Of a DNA stretch of 64,000 bases, positions 45,151 through 52,957 are shown one piece after another. The number at the start of each line of letters is the position of its first letter. The first letter of the stretch is position 1. A program made the translations under genes and the position numbers. The DNA lies in the NCBI GenBank assembly GCA_017443145.1, contig JAFSPA010000009.1, positions 1 through 64,000 of the forward strand. Reading direction: 5' to 3'. The notes below the pieces were generated by a model. It was not told the DNA's origin, searched no databases, and was given only the letters and a program-made list of their open reading frames with translations. Source of the DNA: Paludibacteraceae bacterium (lineage in GTDB: Bacteria; Bacteroidota; Bacteroidia; Bacteroidales; Paludibacteraceae).

Positions 45151-46827
45151 ATGTATTCGAAGAAGAACATTATTTACTTAAGCGCACTATTCCTTTTATT
45201 GCTGCTACCGACTATTTTTGCTTTTTTCACAGCTATAGATATACAAGCTTCGCTCTTCAAAAGATTGGCGTTTTTGTTTTTAGTTATTTTGCTGTTAGCT
45301 ATTCCGGCTACTTTCCTAAAGGCGAGAGTTTATTTTCTTATTGAGGGAATATTCAATTTTCTATTTTTCCCAATTGATATCGCGAGTCTGTATCTCAATG
45401 GCCAATCGACGTCGAAAGCGTTTTTGGAGAATATATACAATACCAATATCGGTGAAGCGATTGAGTTGCTGTCTATGTTCTGGTACTTGGTGATTATTGT
45501 CGTTGCGCTGTGGGTGCTGTATTTCTGGCTTGCTTTTCAGGTTAAGAACGAGCGTATTATTCCGGTTAAGATAGCTAAGTATATATTAGGTTTAACGGGT
45601 GGTTCGTTTGTTATTTTATTTATTGCCATGATGACGCTTATTCTTCGCGTACACAACGAGCGCACCATAGGTGTCTCTATCCGCGATGCATTTGAGTTGG
45701 TAGGTAATAAGTTCTACAAGATTTATCCGTATAACCTGTATATTGAGACAGCAGATATCATCAGCGAGCGTGCGACGAACAGACGGTTGGCGAAAGAAGT
45801 GGCTTCTTTCCGATTCGGCATTCCCAAAATTGAACAGCCGGGAGATGAGTTATATCTGTTTGTTATAGGCGAGACGGCGCGTTACGACCATTTTGGATTT
45901 AACGGATACGACCGTCCGACGACTCCTTATTTAGATAAGCGTACTAACTTTATTTCGTACGATAGTGTTTTCACGCAAGCTAATCTAACGGCTAATTCTG
46001 TTCCGTTGCTCATCTCTCGCGCCAATGCGCAGCATCCGAATATTGCTTATGGAGAGAAGTGCGTAGTTGAGGCCTTCCAAGAAGCTGGCTTTGAAGGTAG
46101 TTGGCTGACCAAACAGATTCCTAATCCTTTCATTCGTCGCATTATGAGTGCCTGTGACCGCGCTTACTATTACTCCAAAGGCATGGAAGTTGAGGGAAAT
46201 TATGATATGGAAATGATTGATAAGTTGAGAGAGTGGAATCAAGATACGGCACAGTTTATTGTGCTGCACACATTAGGTAATCACTTCCGCTATTCGCTTC
46301 GCTATCCGAAAGAGTTCGAGGTATTCCAACCCGCATTAGGTGAAGACTTCAACTATGCTATGATTGCTGAGAGCAATAAGGAGTTGTTTGTTAATGCGTA
46401 TGATAACGCTTTGCTTTATACCGACTATTTCCTGAACGAGCTGATTAACTATGTGGACAGTTTGGATAAGGTAGCGGCCATATGCTATATCTCAGACCAC
46501 GGCGAGAGTTTCTGGGACGACGAGCGTAAGATGTCTTTGCACGGGTCGTATCAGGTGTCTGAGTTTGAGTATCATGTGCCGATGCTTTTATGGTACTCGG
46601 ACGAATATGCAGCACGTTATCCGCAGAAAGTGGAGATGATGACAGCCAACAAGTCTAAACTGGTTGCCAGCGATGTGATCTTCCACTCGTTACTGGATAT
46701 GGCTAATATCACTTCTATCGTCGATTCGACGAAGAGTTTCTGCTCCCCTTATCTTGAGGCGCGTGACACCATTTTTGTCATGACAGGGTCCGGAGAAGTT
46801 TTACCGTGGCGATTTAGAAAAGAGTAA
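45151..46827 (+). CDS. Phosphoethanolamine transferase (EptA-like, sulfatase fold)
   Basis: A 558-aa inner-membrane enzyme. Residues 1-180 hold about five transmembrane helices; the periplasmic catalytic domain (about 215-540) has the alkaline-phosphatase/sulfatase fold. Motifs are VIGETARYDHFGFNGY (metal Glu and nucleophile Thr), TANSVPLLIS, VLHTLGNHF and YISDHGESF (metal Asp and His). EptA-type enzymes add phosphoethanolamine to lipid A or glycans. It follows porZ by 1 bp, an interesting link because PorZ also reads LPS. The acceptor is unknown. Confidence 0.9.
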   Translation: MYSKKNIIYLSALFLLLLLPTIFAFFTAIDIQASLFKRLAFLFLVILLLAIPATFLKARVYFLIEGIFNFLFFPIDIASLYLNGQSTSKAFLENIYNTNIGEAIELLSMFWYLVIIVVALWVLYFWLAFQVKNERIIPVKIAKYILGLTGGSFVILFIAMMTLILRVHNERTIGVSIRDAFELVGNKFYKIYPYNLYIETADIISERATNRRLAKEVASFRFGIPKIEQPGDELYLFVIGETARYDHFGFNGYDRPTTPYLDKRTNFISYDSVFTQANLTANSVPLLISRANAQHPNIAYGEKCVVEAFQEAGFEGSWLTKQIPNPFIRRIMSACDRAYYYSKGMEVEGNYDMEMIDKLREWNQDTAQFIVLHTLGNHFRYSLRYPKEFEVFQPALGEDFNYAMIAESNKELFVNAYDNALLYTDYFLNELINYVDSLDKVAAICYISDHGESFWDDERKMSLHGSYQVSEFEYHVPMLLWYSDEYAARYPQKVEMMTANKSKLVASDVIFHSLLDMANITSIVDSTKSFCSPYLEARDTIFVMTGSGEVLPWRFRKE

Positions 46828-46832
46828 ACAAA

Positions 46833-46857
46833 AGGTGCAGTCGGATTGGCTGCACCT
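46833..46857 (+). terminator. Hairpin after the phosphoethanolamine transferase gene
   Basis: AGGTGCAG (46833-46840) pairs perfectly with CTGCACCT (46850-46857) over a 9-nt loop, 6 bp after the stop. The downstream tract is only moderately T-rich. Confidence 0.65.
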
Positions 46858-46863
46858 CTCGTT

Positions 46864-46896
46864 TATTGTCTAGGTATTGTCTAGGTATTGTCTAGG
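46864..46896. repeat. 11-bp tandem repeat, 3 exact units
   Basis: Three perfect copies of TATTGTCTAGG lie between a terminator hairpin and the end of the convergent lipoprotein gene (46899). The period matches the other 11-bp arrays. Confidence 0.88.
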
Positions 46897-46898
46897 AT

Positions 46899-47471
46899 TT
46901 ACTTACCTTCAGCGAAGTTGTTCATTTCCTCTTCGAAGACTTTTTTGAATTTCTCCAACTCGAAATCGGTGCGGAGTTTCTCGTCGTTTGAGATACGTTT
47001 GTTGCTTTCTTGTGTGAGAGCCTCAAGGAACTCGTTGCTGGTGAGCTCGAGAGCTACGTAAGCGTGATACATAACGCCTTCTTTGTTCTCGGTTTTGGTT
47101 ACTTTGTCGCAAACAGGCACCGAACCACGGAGTGTTTGGTTGGTAACGATACGAGCCATATCTTGAACTTTACCGCGGAAATCTGCAACATCGTCAAGAT
47201 CATAAGAGGAAGCGTAAGTTTCGGTTACACGTTTGATAACAGCTTCCACGCTGGTAGCCATTTCACGACGAGCAGCTGCGATAGCTTTGTCGGTAGCGTT
47301 TTGCATGTTAGGAGAGATAGCGTTACCATTTGCGCGGAGAGTCTTTTTGTCGGTTTTGAACTCTTTGCAAGGAACATTCACTTCTACTTCACCTTTGGTA
47401 GGAGTTACTTTTTTGTTGCCGCAGCTAACCATTACGAGTGCAGCAGCCATGATTAACAGTACTTTTTTCAT
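46899..47471 (-). CDS. LPP20-like lipoprotein, 190 aa
   Basis: Lipoprotein signal MKKVLLIMAAALVMVSCGNKK with the acylated Cys at about 17. The mature part has an LPP20/FlgP-like pattern: ATDKAIAAARREMATSVEAVIKRV (in part, about 60-83), an inner TNQTLRGSVPVCDKVTK segment and YHAYVALELTSNEFLEAL. The last 40 residues are a charged helix. LPP20-type domains occur in surface lipoproteins and near flagellar or curli-like assemblies; the role here is unknown. It is the last gene of a seven-gene run beginning with glgP. Confidence 0.7.
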   Translation of the reverse strand: MKKVLLIMAAALVMVSCGNKKVTPTKGEVEVNVPCKEFKTDKKTLRANGNAISPNMQNATDKAIAAARREMATSVEAVIKRVTETYASSYDLDDVADFRGKVQDMARIVTNQTLRGSVPVCDKVTKTENKEGVMYHAYVALELTSNEFLEALTQESNKRISNDEKLRTDFELEKFKKVFEEEMNNFAEGK

Positions 47472-47528
47472 AATAGGAAAAATTTTAAGTTAATTAAGTT
47501 AATAAATTGGGTTAATTGTATAACTTTA

Positions 47529-48452
47529 TTATTTAACAATAAAGGTATTCTTTACTTTGTTTCCGGCGATGTTGAGTGTGACGGTAATGTCGTTTTGCTC
47601 ACCATCGTAGCAGGATGTTTGGTAGTCGTAAGTCACAACACATTTACCATTCTGGGGCACAAACTGCATATCGTTTAGGCAGTTGGATTCCAATTTCGGT
47701 TGGATAGTTGTTGTGAGTTGCTTTTCGCCATAGAAGGGCGCGAACACGAGTTGCTGTTTGTTGATAGACAGTTGTCTGATAACGATGGTTTTGAGGTAAC
47801 CGTTATAGACTTTCTCTATATTCTGGCACGTTGCGCGGCGCGGATCTTGTTCCATCAAAGAAGCACGAAGCATACGTACTTCTTGCATGCGCTGGATCAT
47901 TTCCTCAATCGAATTATAGGATGTGAAATTATCCTTGCTGAAGTCGTCGAGCTTCTGGTTGATTTCACGCTCGTGAGTTAGGAACTCGTCGGAGAGACGC
48001 ATCAAGTCGAACTGGTTGAACGGGTACTTGATGTGGTAGCGATAGACGTAGCTCTTACCGCGTTTGAGTTTCTCCCAGTAGTACTCTTCCACTTTTGCCT
48101 CGCTCACTTCGCTAAGGAACGGAATAAGCGCACCTTTGGTCTCAACGAGGTTGTTGTACTCCTCTAAGATATTGTACTTACCGTTGACGCCTTGTTCGCG
48201 CGTATTAATAGAGGAAGAGGATTGAACAGACTCGGCAATCGAGCTGAGGATTTGCTTTTTGACCTGGGTCATCGCTTTGTCCTTAGCGGATTGGATGTCG
48301 GCACCTTCAGCGGACACGGTAATATAATCCTTGCCGGTTGAGAAGACCCATTTAGGTTGTCTTCCGGATTTATCCACCACTTTCTCGTTATTTCCGGCAA
48401 AAGCAGGAAGCACGGTTAATGCGGCACAGAGGATAATAAATAGCTTCTTCAT
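47529..48452 (-). CDS. Secreted LPP20/FlgP-like protein, 307 aa
   Basis: Signal peptide 1-19 (ending PAFAG), no lipobox. Residues about 30-140 resemble the LPP20/FlgP pattern: ITVSAEGADIQSAKDKAMTQ, VKKQILSSIAESV and YRYHIKYPF. Residues about 145-215 are helical, and about 215-307 form a beta-rich tail with cysteines at 210-290 (TCQNI, LNDMQ, VVTYDYQTSCYDG). Function unknown. The 57-bp gap to the last gene is the longest inside the run. Its similarity of plan to the 46899-47471 protein suggests that they share an ancestor or a partner. Confidence 0.6.
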   Translation of the reverse strand: MKKLFIILCAALTVLPAFAGNNEKVVDKSGRQPKWVFSTGKDYITVSAEGADIQSAKDKAMTQVKKQILSSIAESVQSSSSINTREQGVNGKYNILEEYNNLVETKGALIPFLSEVSEAKVEEYYWEKLKRGKSYVYRYHIKYPFNQFDLMRLSDEFLTHEREINQKLDDFSKDNFTSYNSIEEMIQRMQEVRMLRASLMEQDPRRATCQNIEKVYNGYLKTIVIRQLSINKQQLVFAPFYGEKQLTTTIQPKLESNCLNDMQFVPQNGKCVVTYDYQTSCYDGEQNDITVTLNIAGNKVKNTFIVK

Positions 48453-48454
48453 GA

Positions 48455-49003
48455 TTATTGCCAGTTAGAGGTGTTATACTCGGGTTGTTCAGCCGGTGCC
48501 GGTTGTTCTTCTTGAGGAGCCGGCTGTGCGAGGAGTTCCTCGATGATACGCTGTTTGCCTTTGTTGAAGAAAGGTTTGAAGGCCTTGTCGTTAGCCGAGA
48601 TAGCCTTGATAGCGTTGAGGTAAGCTTTCTCTTCGGAAGCGCCAACACCTTTGCGAGTCATCGCGGTTGAAGCGTAGAGTGTACCATCGACGCCGTTACC
48701 GATAAAGAAGTGAACTTCTACCTCCACCACCCAGTTTTGTGGCACGGTAGCGGTGAGTTGTTTATCGATTACGTTTACAGAGCATGTAACGATATAGACT
48801 TGGTTGTCCATAGCGCTAAGTCCGTTTTTGAGAGCAGCCTGGCGCATGCGATTGAGGAGCAGAGCCTCAGCGTCCGGTGCCATATTGGTCTCCTGAGAGA
48901 TATACGCTGTCAGCGGAATAATCTCGTAGAGTTTCTGGTTGTCTTGTGCGCACAATCCGATTGTTGCACAAAGCAGCATAGCTGCGATAAAGATGCGTTT
49001 CAT
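48455..49003 (-). CDS. Secreted protein of unknown function, 182 aa
   Basis: I start at the second in-frame ATG (49003), which gives a signal peptide MKRIFIAAMLLCATIGLCAQ; the gene upstream then ends 1 bp away. The mature protein has a mixed alpha/beta core (LLLNRMRQAALKNGL, VYIVTCSVNVID, WVVEVEVHFFIGNG, AYLNAIKAI), reminiscent of CsgG/FlgT-type N-terminal domains, but this is a shape impression only. The C-terminal 30 residues are a Pro/Gln/Glu-rich tail (QPAPQEEQPAPAEQP) that probably spans or tethers in the periplasm. Confidence 0.6.
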   Translation of the reverse strand: MKRIFIAAMLLCATIGLCAQDNQKLYEIIPLTAYISQETNMAPDAEALLLNRMRQAALKNGLSAMDNQVYIVTCSVNVIDKQLTATVPQNWVVEVEVHFFIGNGVDGTLYASTAMTRKGVGASEEKAYLNAIKAISANDKAFKPFFNKGKQRIIEELLAQPAPQEEQPAPAEQPEYNTSNWQ

Positions 49004-49004
49004 A

Positions 49005-50414
49005 TTATTTGCTTCCAAGTACGATTAATAATTCACCCAATCCCTTCGTTGAGATATTGGCAGGGATGGAATAGTCTTCTTTTAGTTTGTTTCTCAATCC
49101 GCGAGCCCAGCGTTTCGGATCGTTGTCACGACCTTTGGCGTCTGTGAGCGGCATACGCACTTGCTCGATGGTCATCGATTTGCCGGACGGGCTGATAGCA
49201 GGAGAGCCGAATTTACCGCCTACGGTGTTGTCAGCGAGCCAATCTTCGATGATTTCGTTGAGTTCGTCACCATCATATTCTTCCATGAGGTTACCATCCC
49301 AATCGTCCCAGCAGAAGACGCGCACTTTGATAGCACGACCTTTGGCGCCGAGGGTCTTGAAGTAATCAACCATCGTATTACAGAACGGATCGAACTGACC
49401 TTGGATAGCGGACTCAATAGCAAGCGCGATATTGAAGCTTGAACTGAAAGAGTTGTGGCTAGTCGTAGGAGGAATACCACCGACCACGAAGTCTGTATAG
49501 GAGTCGATAGCGCTCATCGAGAAGGTGAGCGTCTTCTCGCTTCCACCTTTCATAGTATTCTCGTTCCAGTTAATCTCAATCCAGATGTCGGCATTAGCTA
49601 CGCGGCGCAATACATCAATCGGAGTCTCGGCTACGGAAGCGCCACCTTCGATACTCATCATAACGGCTGTCTCAGCTTTCTCGTTCTTGATGGAGTTGAG
49701 TGCAGATTGCAGGTTCTTGGTCTCGAAGCCACGAGCCACCAGACGCGCGTTGAGCGCCGTGATGGCTTGGTTGAGGTCATTATCGAGCAGGGCTTTCTCG
49801 TAGTCTTGGATATACTCTGTTTGGCCTTGGTTATTGTAGGTCTTCATGCACTTATGGTTGTTGCAATATACCTTGCTGGGCACAATCATAACAGTCGGCA
49901 TCTTACCTTGTACGGTAGTTGTCGGGGTGATGATCTTGTCGTTCTCGAGGCGTTCGCGCAGTTGGTCAATCATGATCACCACGGTGATACCGATCTTGTA
50001 CTCTTTGTTCACTTTGAGGATTTGGTCAGGCACTCCGTTGTTCACGAAGGATACATAACGTTGGTAAGCACCGCCTTCTTTGAAGAACTCTGCGAAATAC
50101 TCCGCATTCTTTTCCTCGATGTTGGGGTCAGCGATAAGAGGCTCGCGTCCTACGATACGAGTACCGTCGTTGGAAGCGGGATATCCCTTGAACATGATTG
50201 CGTGAACAGCATTCTTTGCGGCTTGTGAGATAGCCACTTTGTTGCTCTTGGAATAGGTCCAGATACGTACGAGCGCTGTACCTTGAGCGGCTTCGCCGAC
50301 TACAGGTTGAATTTCATAGCGCCATTGAGCGGTTTGTTTGTCCGCTTTCTTCTGTTGCGCAGAAGCACCAAAGATGCAGAGTGCTACTGTGAGTAAAGTA
50401 AGGATTTTTCTCAT
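49005..50414 (-). CDS. Secreted protein, possible CsgG/DUF6175-like, 469 aa
   Basis: Signal peptide 1-19 (ending GASAQ). Residues about 25-150 form one alpha/beta domain (ALVRIWTYSKSNKVAISQAA, then NNGVPDQIL). Residues about 165-330 form a second, beginning TVMIVPSKVYCNNHKC and containing LNARLVARGFETKNLQSALN and AVMMSIEGGASV. The second resembles periplasmic domains of the CsgG/TolB-N kind. I vaguely associate such proteins with DUF6175 but cannot confirm it. The C-terminus ends in a strand, ELLIVLGSK. Function unknown; position in the glgP-linked run suggests an envelope role. Confidence 0.6.
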   Translation of the reverse strand: MRKILTLLTVALCIFGASAQQKKADKQTAQWRYEIQPVVGEAAQGTALVRIWTYSKSNKVAISQAAKNAVHAIMFKGYPASNDGTRIVGREPLIADPNIEEKNAEYFAEFFKEGGAYQRYVSFVNNGVPDQILKVNKEYKIGITVVIMIDQLRERLENDKIITPTTTVQGKMPTVMIVPSKVYCNNHKCMKTYNNQGQTEYIQDYEKALLDNDLNQAITALNARLVARGFETKNLQSALNSIKNEKAETAVMMSIEGGASVAETPIDVLRRVANADIWIEINWNENTMKGGSEKTLTFSMSAIDSYTDFVVGGIPPTTSHNSFSSSFNIALAIESAIQGQFDPFCNTMVDYFKTLGAKGRAIKVRVFCWDDWDGNLMEEYDGDELNEIIEDWLADNTVGGKFGSPAISPSGKSMTIEQVRMPLTDAKGRDNDPKRWARGLRNKLKEDYSIPANISTKGLGELLIVLGSK

Positions 50415-50434
50415 TGTATAATAAATTTAAGTTG

Positions 50435-51757
50435 TTAGTTTGTTTTCTGTTCTCTAATCAACATACCTGGTTGGATTTGTTTGGAAGCCGCACCGACGAG
50501 GTTAAAGAGTGTGCCTTCTGTTCCGTCCACATTATTCTCCATCAAGGCATTGAATCGGTTGTCCCAAATCTGGTTATTGACGGGTTTGATAGTGGCTATA
50601 CGGTTGTAGTTCACTTTGCCCTTGGCGTTGATAACGGTCTCGAGCACCTCGTACTTACGTCCCTCGGTCACACCTTCTTTTTGTCCGACGAGCGCACGAT
50701 ATCCAAGCAGTTTGCCTTTGTTGTTATACTCAACACCCATTATAGGTGTTTTGATCTTGAAGGGTTCGTGTTTACTCTGCAGCTCGGCGATGTTCTTATC
50801 GATAGAGCGACGTGTAATCATCTCCAGCAGGCCGGTACGAGAGTATTTGCCCTTCTTCTGCGTCTTTTCATAAACAGAAGACTCGGCACCTAAATATTTG
50901 ACTTTGAAGAGCGATTTATCGTTCAAGAAAGCACGTATCCGCTCGGGGTTCGGCGTCTGGGTGTAGTACTTGTGGTAGAAGATATTGGATATACTATCGT
51001 TCCAAATCAGTTGGAAGAGGTAGGAGTGCGTCATTACCTTAAATCCGGTAAAACTATCTGCAATCTCTTCTCCGGCAAGTGCCAGATGGTCACCAACATT
51101 CGCGCCGGTAAATACACCATCAATCACTTCGCCTAATCCGCTGAGAAATTTCTTTGCCACATCGGCACGCTGTTCGGCCGTGATGTAGGTCATGTCACTT
51201 ACGAGAATAAACGAGTGCTCAATCAGGTCGTTACTGATGGTCTGCAGTACGTTGATACCCTCGGTGGTATAGCGGGCCATCATCGCTTCAGAAACGGTGA
51301 CGTTGTAGTTAGTGCGCTCCTCGAGGATGCGGGATGAGAACGAAGCCGAATCGATGGAGTTACCTTGCAGGTCAAACCACTTGGCCACCATTCGTTTACC
51401 CATTTGTGCCTCGTTAAGCAGTTTCTCCAGCACCACCGCGTTTTTCTGTTTCTCGGCCGAGGTAAGTACCAAACTGCCGCCGTAATCCTGGCGATGGAAG
51501 CCTTGGTCTTTGCCTTTCACACCGGTAACGGCATCGTTATTGATGACGCGCAGATCCACATCGTGGTTATCGAATTTCTCAAGCGCGGGCAGGTGGGTGA
51601 AGATCTTGTACACATCGTATCCGAACTCATCTTCCGGATGGTAAATCATCATGCTGGTGAGCGCGTTGCGATAATACGGCGTGTTCACGTTGTTCGTTTG
51701 TGCCCAACTTGTTACCACGAACAAAGTACTGATTAGTATGTAAAGTATTTTCTTCAT
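50435..51757 (-). CDS. Secreted protein of unknown function, 440 aa
   Basis: Signal peptide 1-19 (ending VTSWAQ). The mature protein is mixed alpha/beta with HPEDEFGYDVYKIFTHLP (about 40-57) and a central helical part (QRADVAKKFLSGLGEVIDGV, near 200-220). The C-terminal beta domain (about 335-440, with IMGVEYNNKGKLLGYRAL and GRKYEVLETVINAKG) resembles the small barrel at the end of FlgT-type proteins. No lipobox, no transmembrane helix. I do not recognise a family. It lies 3 bp after the collagen-like gene and 20 bp before the 469-aa gene. Confidence 0.6.
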   Translation of the reverse strand: MKKILYILISTLFVVTSWAQTNNVNTPYYRNALTSMMIYHPEDEFGYDVYKIFTHLPALEKFDNHDVDLRVINNDAVTGVKGKDQGFHRQDYGGSLVLTSAEKQKNAVVLEKLLNEAQMGKRMVAKWFDLQGNSIDSASFSSRILEERTNYNVTVSEAMMARYTTEGINVLQTISNDLIEHSFILVSDMTYITAEQRADVAKKFLSGLGEVIDGVFTGANVGDHLALAGEEIADSFTGFKVMTHSYLFQLIWNDSISNIFYHKYYTQTPNPERIRAFLNDKSLFKVKYLGAESSVYEKTQKKGKYSRTGLLEMITRRSIDKNIAELQSKHEPFKIKTPIMGVEYNNKGKLLGYRALVGQKEGVTEGRKYEVLETVINAKGKVNYNRIATIKPVNNQIWDNRFNALMENNVDGTEGTLFNLVGAASKQIQPGMLIREQKTN

Positions 51758-51760
51758 GGC

Positions 51761-52951
51761 TTACGGTATTGAGTAATAAAATTCGTTCACATCTGCGATA
51801 ACAAAGAGGAAGTCGCCTCTTTTGCCATCGTGACCATCGGCACCTTTTTTGCCGTCAGCCGCTTTGCCGGAACATCCGCTTCCGTCACCGTGACGTCCTC
51901 CTTTGCCACCAGGACCACCTTTGCCACCTTTTCCGCCTTCAACGGTAGCGGTAACGGCTTCAAGGCCGAAGGTATTGAGTAGTGCATCACTCACGCAGAG
52001 CAGGAAAGTGCCGCCGGGTGTTCCGTCACCACCGGGGTGTCCATCTTCGCCGGGTTTACCACAGGTACCTTTGACGAAGTGCTTCTTGCCATCACTGTCG
52101 GTCCACTCTTTTTGGTTGGTACCGTTAGCGCCGTTGACGCCGCGACGACCGTTGCTACCGTTATATCCATCGGAGTCGATGGTAAACGGCAGACGAACCA
52201 CCTCGAGCTCTTTGGTGTTCATGTTGTACATGAGCGCCAAATCCGGGAACGTGTCGGACGGGAACACATCAAAGCAGTAGGCTCCGTCGTCTCCGCTACA
52301 GGTTATCTCGTCGCGCCAATCCATGTGTAAGTCGAAGATATACTTCGAGTTAGACGGCACGTGGACACAGGTTATCTTGTAGTCGGACGGATAGAGTCCT
52401 GCGGCTATGTGTAGGGCCGGCACTTGGAGCACAATCTTGTTGCCTTCCATTTTGATGGCAGGGTTATTGGCCTCGAACTGGAAGTCAGCCATCGAGCACT
52501 CCTTATCGTTACGGTTGATGATACGGATATACTGTCCTCCCGTGATGATACCGGCGGACATGCGATCTTTCTTGGCATTGAATTTCTCGCTGCCGGATTT
52601 CCAGCCTTCTTGTCCGCGAGAGCTGTTCTTGAGGCTGTAGATAGGCGTTTTGATCTTGATATCCTTATTGCTGCATCTAAGACGATAGACACCATTCTTG
52701 CCATCGATAACGAACTTACCTTTACTGGTCAGTACTCGGGAGTCGACAGTGGGCACGGACATGCCTTGACGGACGATTTTCCGTGCTTTCTCTGCCTCGA
52801 GTTTGGCTTTCTTTTCCGCCATTTCTTTGGGCAGGGGAGCGACTTTGCATACCGCAGTAGGAACCTTGCCCATCTGGTCATAGAGCGTCTGGGCAAAGGT
52901 TGGTCCTGTCAGTACGGTTAGAGTTAACAATATGGTTACTATCGGCTTCAT
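51761..52951 (-). CDS. Collagen-like Gly-rich secreted protein, 396 aa
   Basis: Signal peptide 1-20 (ending GPTFA). Residues about 40-60 form a charged helix (EMAEKKAKLEAEKARKIV). Residues about 75-255 form a beta-rich globular part. Three Gly-X-Y-like tracts follow: 262-277 (GYNGSNGRRGVNGANG), 295-314 (GTCGKPGEDGHPGGDG and on) and 339-379 (GGKGGKGGPGGKGG and on, ending GHDGKRGD). A hydrophobic 316-336 segment separates the last two. Pairs of cysteines (298, 319, 360) could cross-link. Collagen-like tracts usually make trimeric stalks at the cell surface, but the tracts here are short. It lies 6 bp after glgP. Confidence 0.75.
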   Translation of the reverse strand: MKPIVTILLTLTVLTGPTFAQTLYDQMGKVPTAVCKVAPLPKEMAEKKAKLEAEKARKIVRQGMSVPTVDSRVLTSKGKFVIDGKNGVYRLRCSNKDIKIKTPIYSLKNSSRGQEGWKSGSEKFNAKKDRMSAGIITGGQYIRIINRNDKECSMADFQFEANNPAIKMEGNKIVLQVPALHIAAGLYPSDYKITCVHVPSNSKYIFDLHMDWRDEITCSGDDGAYCFDVFPSDTFPDLALMYNMNTKELEVVRLPFTIDSDGYNGSNGRRGVNGANGTNQKEWTDSDGKKHFVKGTCGKPGEDGHPGGDGTPGGTFLLCVSDALLNTFGLEAVTATVEGGKGGKGGPGGKGGRHGDGSGCSGKAADGKKGADGHDGKRGDFLFVIADVNEFYYSIP

Positions 52952-52957
52952 CGCTTA

